Assembly (NCBI GenBank): GCA_964453435.1 | Contig: CAYVQZ010000018.1 | Location: forward strand, 1 to 64,000 | Length of the DNA: 64,000 nucleotides | From: CAYVQZ01 sp964453435 | Lineage (GTDB): Bacteria > Abyssobacteria > SURF-5 | Reading direction: 5' to 3' | Shown here: piece by piece, positions 33,278 to 40,151 of the stretch | Numbering within the stretch: position 1 is the first letter of the stretch | Layout: the number at the start of each line of letters is the position of its first letter | Program-made: the position numbers and the translations under genes | Notes under the pieces: model-generated | The model's database searches: none | What the model was told of the DNA's origin: nothing | Seen by the model: the letters and a program-made list of their open reading frames with translations, nothing else

Positions 33278-34324
33278 TTACTTGTTCCGGCTCGGCGTTG
33301 GCATCCCTTCTAATGCCTCTTCCATGTCCGATAGTATCTGTTCAACCGATTCATAGAATATTGTGGTATTTGCAGCGAAATGGAGCAGAATATCGTTGAG
33401 GCCGTCGGGAATGTACGGAAACAGCTTTTGCAGATTCGCAATCCTGTGCCGATAAAATGCCAGGGCGTCGTCCGACCCAATGCTGTTTTTGACTTCCTCG
33501 GGGAAAATATTGGACCGCCTCAGGTGATAGAACGACCCCAATCCCATACCCAGACAAAACTGCAGCATATTGCCGATGCTCCATATGTCAAAGTCGGAGT
33601 AGTCCTGTGTCAGGTCAAAATCGATCCACCGATAGTTTCCGCTCTCCCGCTCAATCAGGATATGGTCGCTTCGGATGTCTCCATGGCATGTGCCATGGTC
33701 ATGCAGAAACCGTATCGATGCCACACATTCCTTGAGCTTTCCCAAAATAGCCGGACAGAGGTCGAAAAAATATTCTTCGTGCGAAAGGTTCAATTCGAGA
33801 ATAAATGAACGGAAACTTTTTCCGCGGATATATTCGAGCACGCGAACCTGGTTGTCCCGCTCATCAAGGAAAGAACGGCCATGCATGAAACCCGGGTGGT
33901 CGTTGACCAATTGAAGCACCTTGGCTTCCTTTGCCGGGTCTCTGCGACACCGTACTTTGAGCTGGCCGATTTTTACTTCGAACTCCTCGTGATAAGCCAA
34001 CTTCACGATGCGGTGGGACCCCGTCGCGAGGTCGACGGCTCTTTTGACCCAGAACATCGGTTCGTCGCCCATACCAAATCGTGACTCGTAAATGTTTCCC
34101 GTAACGATGAGGTAAACCCCGTCCACGGAAAGGACCTGGCCCCGGTGTATCTTCATGAAATCGGTGGTGTCGGTTACTATTTCCGGTGGACCGGAAATCG
34201 CTACGGAAGACACCTCGGAGATACGCTCCTGAATCCAATCTTGGTCGTTTGTTTTCATACAAGCGCTCGAACTATACTCTTCCCAAAAATTATCCGCATC
34301 CGGCGCGAAGCCAGCTCGCTTCAC
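33278..34324 (-). CDS. Protein-kinase-like / phosphotransferase-like protein
   Basis: 348 residues from GTG, with an alternative ATG at 34258. A kinase-like C-lobe is visible: CHGDIRSDHILIE is a catalytic loop of the HxD-x4-N type (with His in place of the usual Asn), and WIDFDLT stands for the DFG metal site. An N-lobe Lys candidate is in FWVKRAVDL. Between them, EYIRGKSF marks a hinge. This could be a Ser/Thr kinase, a RIO/Kdo-kinase-like enzyme or a small-molecule phosphotransferase. It is 30 bp upstream of sat and so probably coexpressed; an APS-kinase role is not suggested by its fold. Substrate unknown. Confidence 0.7.
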   Translation of the reverse strand: MKRAGFAPDADNFWEEYSSSACMKTNDQDWIQERISEVSSVAISGPPEIVTDTTDFMKIHRGQVLSVDGVYLIVTGNIYESRFGMGDEPMFWVKRAVDLATGSHRIVKLAYHEEFEVKIGQLKVRCRRDPAKEAKVLQLVNDHPGFMHGRSFLDERDNQVRVLEYIRGKSFRSFILELNLSHEEYFFDLCPAILGKLKECVASIRFLHDHGTCHGDIRSDHILIERESGNYRWIDFDLTQDYSDFDIWSIGNMLQFCLGMGLGSFYHLRRSNIFPEEVKNSIGSDDALAFYRHRIANLQKLFPYIPDGLNDILLHFAANTTIFYESVEQILSDMEEALEGMPTPSRNK

Positions 34325-34499
34325 CCATCGGCTTCATAACGCTGTTTTGAAAAACAGCTTTATTACATCTCGGGGCATAATTTTGGGGTAAAGGTCGGGC
34401 GGGAAAAAGCGAGGATTCAATGAAGCAAAAAGGTGAAGTTGGTTTTTGTTTCAACCTCCCTGTTTAATGGCCATTCGCAAAGGTTCGGCTTCCACAAAG

Positions 34500-34528
34500 T
34501 ATATAACACAATTTGTGTTCGATGTCAA
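34500..34528 (-). promoter_or_regulatory. Promoter of kinase-sat unit with perfect palindrome in the spacer
   Basis: On the minus strand, TTGACA at 34523-34528, a 17-bp spacer and TATATA at 34500-34505. The spacer contains a perfect 7-1-7 inverted repeat, AACACAATTTGTGTT, at 34505-34519. A protein bound there would cover the core promoter, so repression is likely. Predicted leader is about 170 nt to the kinase-like gene. Confidence 0.6.
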
Positions 34529-34552
34529 AAAGCACATGCCGGCTGGTTGCAC

Positions 34553-34582
34553 TTGTCCCGGGACGTCTCCATTTGTTATATT
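34553..34582 (+). promoter_or_regulatory. Promoter of the zf-TFIIB-like gene
   Basis: TTGTCC at 34553-34558, 18-bp spacer, TATATT at 34577-34582. The -35 sequence and spacing match those upstream of pcm. It is divergent from, and about 25 bp away from, the -35 of the kinase-sat promoter, so one operator could act on both. Confidence 0.55.
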
Positions 34583-34628
34583 AGGGCTTGGATTTCAGAA
34601 AAACTACAGGAAGGCATAAGGAGGCTCT

Positions 34629-34946
34629 ATGGACTGGCAACCGAGCGAGCAAGAAGAAGAATATTTTAAGAAGAAGGAGCTGGAGCTTCTCAAGAAATTC
34701 GAAGAGGAGCGGGAGGCATATCGGGCCGCAGAGGAGAAGGAGAAAATCCACAAGCTGCATTACATGAAGTGCCCGAAATGCTTTGGGGATTTGAGAGAGA
34801 AGAACTACAAGAGCAAGGTAAAGATCGACACGTGTGAGGGGTGCGGCGGCGTGTGGCTCGACGCGGGCGAACTGGAGATGCTGGCCGAAAACGAGGAAGG
34901 CTTTGTCTCGAGTTTCCTGAAGCACCTCACCGGAAAATCGAGATGA
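34629..34946 (+). CDS. zf-TFIIB-type zinc-ribbon protein with coiled coil
   Basis: 105 residues from ATG with AAGGAGG 6 bp upstream. Residues 5-45 are a charged coiled coil (Glu/Lys-rich). Then MKCPKCFGDL, a spacer with KVKIDTC, EGCGGVWLDAGELEML: the CxxC...CxxC ribbon of the zf-TFIIB family, with the GGVWLDxGELE signature. Members are small proteins of unknown function, some thought to act in metal handling or transcription. It has its own divergent promoter. The C-terminal ~20 residues are helical. Confidence 0.8.
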   Translation: MDWQPSEQEEEYFKKKELELLKKFEEEREAYRAAEEKEKIHKLHYMKCPKCFGDLREKNYKSKVKIDTCEGCGGVWLDAGELEMLAENEEGFVSSFLKHLTGKSR

Positions 34947-35235
34947 AGAGCGGGCCTCGCGATTCGCTTATTCGTGGTTCGGGAGTACTCCGCCAAAGCA
35001 TTCCGCGAATCCAGGTGTGACCCATTAATGACTGGATGCGTGGATTGGCGGGCTGCCTCCGAAGCGCGGATTGCCGACCCGTGGGAGGGATTCACAAATC
35101 CCTGCGCCGGCAAATGTTGAGACAGATGCCTGGAGGGAGTTCGGCGAACAAAGGGAAATCTCGTTATTGTGAACCCCGGCCGGAAGGCTGTAACATGTCG
35201 CACTCTCGGACGGCCTTGAGATTTCTCTCTCCGTT
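34947..35235. other. Intergenic region with partial copy of the AATTCGTGG repeat
   Basis: 289 bp between the zinc-ribbon gene and the converging antiporter gene. At 34961-34980 it carries GATTCGCTTATTCGTGGTTC, a shortened relative of the right arm of the 11.6-kb repeat. No gene is supported. Confidence 0.45.
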
Positions 35236-37065
35236 TCAACGCGGCCGGTCTTCGCCGTTTTTCGTTCCGGCGAGGTCATGCGGTGTTTTCACCAGACTGA
35301 TAAGTGTGTGACCCGGCCGGGGCGTGAGCTTGTCATCTGTCGTAAAGACAGAAAGGTTGCCGTATTTATCAATCAGGAACAAGGGTATCGCATCATCGCC
35401 ATATCGTCGCTGAAAGTCCTCATAGGTGAACTCTTCCGACAGCCGGCTTTTCTTAATTTTGGCACCCGCTTCGAACAATCTGTCGATTGAGCGAAAGGTC
35501 ATTCCGGGGGCAAAGAGGTGGCGACCGTGTAAATGGTGCGAAACCGCGTCTCTCTGCCCCTCTTCCTCGCCTTCCGCAAGAAGTTGAAACACCTCGGCGC
35601 GACCAAGGATATCCGCGAACTGTAAAGTCGCAAGCGAATTGGCCTCGTCGTTCGTGGTCAGTGCGAGCATGCGGCCCATCCCGCTCAATTCCACTTCATC
35701 GAGGAATCGCTGAGAGAGAATACCCGCGTGAAAGGTTGGCAGCCCGGCCATCCGCGCCCTGTAGATGTTGGAACGGTTCGTATCAACCAACAGAACCGGA
35801 AGCCCCTCGGCGTAAAGAGCCTCGGCGATTTCTCTCGCCCACGAATGAGCGCCGAGGATAACGAGGCCTTGGGGATTCGGTTTGGCCAAATCCAGTCCGC
35901 GCGCCAGCGGCGTCGCCAGCAGTCCGTAAATGAAGACGGTGCTCACAATGACCAGGAACGTGAACGGCACGAGCAAGCCGGCGCTCGAGTAACCTGCCTC
36001 GGCAAGGCGATAGGCAAAAATGGACGACACCGCCGCCGCGACAATGCCGCGAGGCGCCACAAAGGAAAGAAAAATCCGTTCACGCGCGTTCAGTTCCGAG
36101 CGCAAAGTGGAAAGGAATACGGCAAGAGGGCGCCCAATCAATATCAATGCTCCGACGAAGGCTAAACCGCTCATTCCCACCTTATCAAGGTCCTCGAGTT
36201 TCAGACGGGCCGCCAGCAGAATGAACAAGCTCGAGATCAACAGAACGCGCAGGTTCTCCTTGAATTCGATGATATGCTTCACCTTTACCCTGTGCTGATT
36301 CGCCAAAACAAGCCCCATAACCGTTGCCGTCAGGAGTCCCGATTCGGTTTGAATGACATTCGAGAGGGTGAACGACCCGATAACGACGGTGAGGGAAACC
36401 GGATTCTGCAGGAAATCGGGAATCCAGAATCTTCGGAGTAACAGAATCATTAGCATTGCTGCAAGCGAGCCAAGTATTCCTCCCACCAGGATGGTTCTGA
36501 GCAGGCCGGAGAGCACGACTGTCGCAGCATGCTGTTGACCCGCAATGATTCCTTCGAAAACCAGGACGGCGAGCATGGCGCCAATGGGATCGATGACGAT
36601 TCCTTCCCATTTTAAAATTGAGCCGACTTGCCCGATTGGGCGAACGTGCCTGAGAAGCGGCACTATCACGGTGGGACCCGTGACGACAAGGATAGCGCCG
36701 AGCAGTAATGCCATGGTCCAGTCAAATCCCAAAATGTAACGTGCGGCGACCGAACCCACGGCCCATGTGGCAACCGCACCCACTGTCACAAGATTTCGAA
36801 CCACATGGCCGATATCCCGCAGCTCAGCAATTCGCAAGCTCAGACCGCCCTCATACAAAATGACGGCGACTGAGGCAGAAACGATCGGGAACACCAGTTC
36901 ACCGAAAAGCTCATCGGGGTCGAGGATGCCCGCGACCGGTCCCGCGACGAATCCGAAGACCAGGAGAAGCAGGATGGAAGGCAGGCGAACTCGCCATGCA
37001 AGCCACTCGGCCACCACGCCGAGAATTATGACCGTCGCAATTCCTATGAGGAGATGTTCAGCCAA
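35236..37065 (-). CDS. CPA1-family Na+/H+ (or K+/H+) antiporter with RCK domain
   Basis: 609 residues from ATG. About twelve helices cover residues 1-390, with FPIVSASVAVILYEGGLSL and GPTVIVPLLRHV and then EGIVIDPIGA, the ion-binding helix (Asp) of NhaP-type exchangers. Residues about 395-510 form a TrkA-N/RCK nucleotide-binding domain (VILGAHSWAREIAEAL, LLVDTNRSN), and the end is an RCK_C-like regulatory region. It exchanges Na+ or K+ for protons at the inner membrane, gated by a nucleotide. It is monocistronic, divergent from the response-regulator operon. It complements the Na+-type ATP synthase encoded 15 kb away. Confidence 0.9.
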   Translation of the reverse strand: MAEHLLIGIATVIILGVVAEWLAWRVRLPSILLLLVFGFVAGPVAGILDPDELFGELVFPIVSASVAVILYEGGLSLRIAELRDIGHVVRNLVTVGAVATWAVGSVAARYILGFDWTMALLLGAILVVTGPTVIVPLLRHVRPIGQVGSILKWEGIVIDPIGAMLAVLVFEGIIAGQQHAATVVLSGLLRTILVGGILGSLAAMLMILLLRRFWIPDFLQNPVSLTVVIGSFTLSNVIQTESGLLTATVMGLVLANQHRVKVKHIIEFKENLRVLLISSLFILLAARLKLEDLDKVGMSGLAFVGALILIGRPLAVFLSTLRSELNARERIFLSFVAPRGIVAAAVSSIFAYRLAEAGYSSAGLLVPFTFLVIVSTVFIYGLLATPLARGLDLAKPNPQGLVILGAHSWAREIAEALYAEGLPVLLVDTNRSNIYRARMAGLPTFHAGILSQRFLDEVELSGMGRMLALTTNDEANSLATLQFADILGRAEVFQLLAEGEEEGQRDAVSHHLHGRHLFAPGMTFRSIDRLFEAGAKIKKSRLSEEFTYEDFQRRYGDDAIPLFLIDKYGNLSVFTTDDKLTPRPGHTLISLVKTPHDLAGTKNGEDRPR

Positions 37066-37576
37066 GTCCGGCGCCCCCTTTCCGAAAAACTCATTTTACA
37101 GTATGAAGCGCCAAGGCCGATACCGCAAAATGGAAGCGAAAGGCCGGTGTGCAACCCGAAAGAGCGAATGGATCCGGCGGTCGAGGCTTATGCATGAAGA
37201 ATCGGGCGCATTCGACGCCGCCATGGGGCTTGTCCTTTTGTCTTTTTGTTGACATTTCGGGCTTGTTTTGAGATAATTTTAATGTCATAGAGGAGTCGGG
37301 GAAAGGGAAATCATTTGGCGCGCTCACCCCGGCGCGGATATTTCCCGTTCCGCGACTTGGTCCGCAGGGATTCTTCCGAATCCCGGAGTGCTCAGTGATT
37401 CAACAATATTGAATCGGGTTGAGGTATGTCAAAATACGGATTCGTCCTCTCCGCGTTTGAATCCCGCCCTTTTTTCTTGCATTTACTCGTTTGTTTATCA
37501 AAAGAATTTGTCCCGTGCCTGCCCGGAATGTGTTTCGGGGAAACGAGACTGTACAGGCAGGAAAGGAAGTAGTCTC
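37066..37576. other. Divergent intergenic region carrying the RR operon promoter and long leader
   Basis: 511 bp between the antiporter gene and the response-regulator start. It holds the near-consensus promoter at 37249-37277 and then about 290 nt of potential leader. The regulator's frame is open back to a GTG at 37388 but that extension has no ribosome site and no domain; I see no riboswitch I can name. Confidence 0.5.
37249..37277 (+). promoter_or_regulatory. Near-consensus sigma-70 promoter of the RR-TauE-PEPS-HK operon
   Basis: A perfect TTGACA at 37249-37254, a 17-bp spacer and GATAAT at 37272-37277 (one mismatch to TATAAT). The start would be near 37284, leaving a long untranslated leader of about 290 nt before the TTG at 37577. 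Confidence 0.8.
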
Positions 37577-38002
37577 TTGGAAAATTTCAGGGTTCTGGTC
37601 GTCGATGACGAAGAAGACTTTCTGCACACTCTGCTGAAGCGCTTGAAAAAGCGGAACCTGAACGTCGAGGGCGTGTGCAGCGGGGAAAAAGCGCTCGACT
37701 CATTGAGTCGTGACACAGTGGATGTGGTGCTTCTGGATGTCAAGATGCCCGGCATGGATGGAATCCGCGTTTTGAAAGAGATAAAGAGGCAGTATCCGCT
37801 CACCGAGGTGATTATGCTGACGGGCCACGCCAATGTGGAAGTGGCCATACAGGGTATGGAGTCGGGGGCCTTCGATTATCTCATAAAACCCATGGATATC
37901 GAGCATCTTTTGTATAAGCTTCAGGATGCATACAAGCGAAAAGCAATTCAGGAGGAGAAGATCGGGAATCTGAAAAGCAAAGCAACAGACCGGGAGTTGT
38001 AA
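37577..38002 (+). CDS. Single-domain response regulator
   Basis: 141 residues from a TTG at 37577 preceded by GGAAAGGAAG; the frame is open upstream to 37388, but residues before LENFRVLVVDDEE have no domain character. The receiver is complete: acidic pocket VVDDEED, phosphoacceptor Asp54 in LLDVKMPGMDG, Thr in MLTGHA, and Lys in YLIKPMD. After the receiver there is only a short helical tail (about 20 residues), so it has no DNA-binding output and must act by protein contact. It is the first gene of an operon whose last gene encodes the likely cognate sensor kinase, 5 kb downstream. Confidence 0.9.
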   Translation: MENFRVLVVDDEEDFLHTLLKRLKKRNLNVEGVCSGEKALDSLSRDTVDVVLLDVKMPGMDGIRVLKEIKRQYPLTEVIMLTGHANVEVAIQGMESGAFDYLIKPMDIEHLLYKLQDAYKRKAIQEEKIGNLKSKATDREL

Positions 38003-38062
38003 ATTTCGCCATTCTTTTGAACAAGAAGAGCACACAGATGCAGAAAGGAGAGCGGCACTTTC

Positions 38063-39370
38063 ATGGGTTTCTTTGGAAATTGGGGTAGATTTATGATGGC
38101 GGGCGCCGTTGCCCATGCGAGATGGGAAATGGAGGTATCCAACACTATCCTGCGTGACAAGAGGCGTCTGCTGATTCTTATGCTGCTGATCTTGCCCATA
38201 CTGCTCGGTGGCTATGCTTTCGCTGAATATGCGGGCGAAGCGCTTCCGGAAGTGATCGGCGGCAAAAAGGCATACAGTCCGGCCCATTACTCAATCGGAA
38301 TCTTTGTGGTCTCCATTCTCATCGGCCTGGGCGCCGGTCTGATTACCGGTTGTATCGGCGCCGGGGGCGGTTTTGTGATAGCGCCGGCTTTAATGAGCGC
38401 GGGAATCAAGGGGATACTGGCGGTGGGAACCGATCTGTTCCATATTTTCGCCAAGGCGATTATGGGCAGCGTAATCCACAGAAAGCTGGGCAATGTGAGC
38501 GTACCCCTTGCGGTGGTTTTCCTGATCGGCGCCATAATCGGGGCTACGGCCGGCGGCCTCATCAACAGGGTCCTGTACGAGATGAACCCCATATTGAGCA
38601 ACGCGTTCATTACGACAGTTTACTCGCTCATGCTGGGTTCGCTGGGTTTTTATGCGATGGCCGACTATCTGAAGAGCAGAAAGGCGATTGCGAGCGCAAA
38701 GAGGGCGAATGCGAGTGGAGACATCCATGGCGGCAAAATTGAAGGCGCAGATATGGGCGGGCTCCCAAAAAAACTCCAGTCGGTCAATGTTCCGCCGATG
38801 GTGAAGTTCGATCATGATTTTACGCCCGGCGGACGCAGCATATCCTGGATTTTTCTGGTCCTGACCGGCGCACTGGTAGGACTGGCTGCCGGTATAATGG
38901 GTGTCGGTGGAGGATTCTTGACATTCCCCATATTTGTCTATGTATTGGGCGTGTCGTCATTGACGACAGTCGGAACCGACATCTTTCAGATTATATTCAC
39001 CGCGGGATACGCCGCGATCAGCCAATACGCAATTTACGGCTTTGTATTCTACACGCTTGCCATGGGAATGCTTCTCGGCTCACTCATCGGCATACAAGTC
39101 GGGGCAATGGTGACAAAGGTCGTTCCCGGAATAACGATTCGTGGCTTTTACGCCATGGCCGTGCTGGCCGGCTTTGTCAACAGAATCTTTGCTTTGCCCG
39201 CACGACTGGCCGACTTGGAGGTTCTCCCTATCTCGAAGACCATGGCCGGTGTCCTTGAAAGCATCGGCGTGTGGGCGTTCTTCCTCGTGATAGGTGGATT
39301 CGGCGTCTGGGTGATCGGGACATTTTTCCGAAATATTCGGACATTGAAAGGGGAGGTGACGCCGGTATGA
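38063..39370 (+). CDS. TauE/SafE-family permease
   Basis: 435 residues from ATG, with AAAGGAG upstream. After an N-terminal helix (about 35-55) come two homologous halves, each starting with a Gly-rich loop: GLITGCIGAGGGFVIAPAL and GIMGVGGGFLTFPIFVY. About nine helices in total, and a cytoplasmic loop of about 45 residues between halves. TauE/SafE proteins export or import sulfite, sulfoacetate or other organosulfonates and small anions. The stop overlaps the ATG of the next gene (ATGA), so synthesis of the two is coupled. Its position between a response regulator and a PEP-synthase-like gene suggests transport tied to signalling or to a carboxylate/sulfonate substrate. Confidence 0.9.
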   Translation: MGFFGNWGRFMMAGAVAHARWEMEVSNTILRDKRRLLILMLLILPILLGGYAFAEYAGEALPEVIGGKKAYSPAHYSIGIFVVSILIGLGAGLITGCIGAGGGFVIAPALMSAGIKGILAVGTDLFHIFAKAIMGSVIHRKLGNVSVPLAVVFLIGAIIGATAGGLINRVLYEMNPILSNAFITTVYSLMLGSLGFYAMADYLKSRKAIASAKRANASGDIHGGKIEGADMGGLPKKLQSVNVPPMVKFDHDFTPGGRSISWIFLVLTGALVGLAAGIMGVGGGFLTFPIFVYVLGVSSLTTVGTDIFQIIFTAGYAAISQYAIYGFVFYTLAMGMLLGSLIGIQVGAMVTKVVPGITIRGFYAMAVLAGFVNRIFALPARLADLEVLPISKTMAGVLESIGVWAFFLVIGGFGVWVIGTFFRNIRTLKGEVTPV

Positions 39371-40053
39371 GTTCGAAAGCAGGAAGAACGGTGGCGGGCC
39401 TGGTGTTGTTTGCAGTGTTTCTTGTGGTCCTGGTGCTCATGTTCATGCCGTTATTCAGAGGCAGAAACGCGCTTCGGTACCTCGATGACTTGTATAACTC
39501 GATCTCGAAGGGTTCTGCGTATTATATTCCTTCGGTTACCAAGGAAGCACGCGCGCTTGAGGGTCGCTCCGTCAGTGTCCGCCTGATGATGGAAGACGAG
39601 GACCATGCCGAGCAAACCGCCCTGCTCTATCGGAAAAGCGGCGCGGAAGTCTCCACCTCGGGAGAAGCGGTAATAGTGACCGGCGATTTGGGCGCCATTC
39701 TCGCAAACTGTATCGCCGACGCCGATGTGATGTATAATAATAGGGGAGACGAGATCAAAGAAAAGTACGGGTACGACGAACGACAGGTGCTGTTCAACTG
39801 GTGGAAATCGCTGAAAGAGCTGGACAAAGACCTGGGCAAGCAGAAAAACTTTAAAGAGGCAAAGCTCGTATCAATGGTAAATAGCAAGGCGGTCGAAACC
39901 TCGTACAACTATTATCAAATCGATCCGCAAAAAATTACCGGCCGTGTCGGCGTGGTAATTTTTTCCTTGGCGTTTTATGTCGTGTACACGCTGTGGTACG
40001 GCTTCGCAATCATGTATCTTTTCGAGGGTTGGGGTCTCAAGCTGACCCATTAG
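39367..40053 (+). CDS. Two-TM protein coupled to the TauE/SafE permease
   Basis: 228 residues from the ATG at 39367, which overlaps the permease stop as ATGA. One helix near residues 8-30, an extracytoplasmic domain of about 150 residues (rich in charged residues, with GRSVSVRLMMEDEDHAEQTALLYRK), and a second helix near 200-220. I recognise no family. Translational coupling and the two-TM plan suggest a partner subunit of the permease, with the large loop contacting substrate or the sensor kinase. Confidence 0.7.
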   Translation: MSSKAGRTVAGLVLFAVFLVVLVLMFMPLFRGRNALRYLDDLYNSISKGSAYYIPSVTKEARALEGRSVSVRLMMEDEDHAEQTALLYRKSGAEVSTSGEAVIVTGDLGAILANCIADADVMYNNRGDEIKEKYGYDERQVLFNWWKSLKELDKDLGKQKNFKEAKLVSMVNSKAVETSYNYYQIDPQKITGRVGVVIFSLAFYVVYTLWYGFAIMYLFEGWGLKLTH

Positions 40054-40080
40054 TGTGCCTTGATACGATAGCGAAAGGGG

Positions 40081-40116
40081 GCTAAGGGCATGAGGCAAAC
40101 GCTGGATGCCTTTAGC
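40081..40116 (+). terminator. Intercistronic hairpin within the operon
   Basis: GCTAAGGGCAT at 40081-40091 pairs with ATGCCTTTAGC at 40106-40116 (one G-U), loop 14 nt, followed by a pyrimidine-rich TCTCTTCTTTTG. It sits in the 98-bp gap before the PEP-synthase-like gene. It could be a weak terminator, an attenuator or an mRNA-processing site setting different expression of the two operon halves. Confidence 0.5.
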
Positions 40117-40151
40117 TCTCTTCTTTTGTCTGCTGTCGAATTCAGGTTCTT

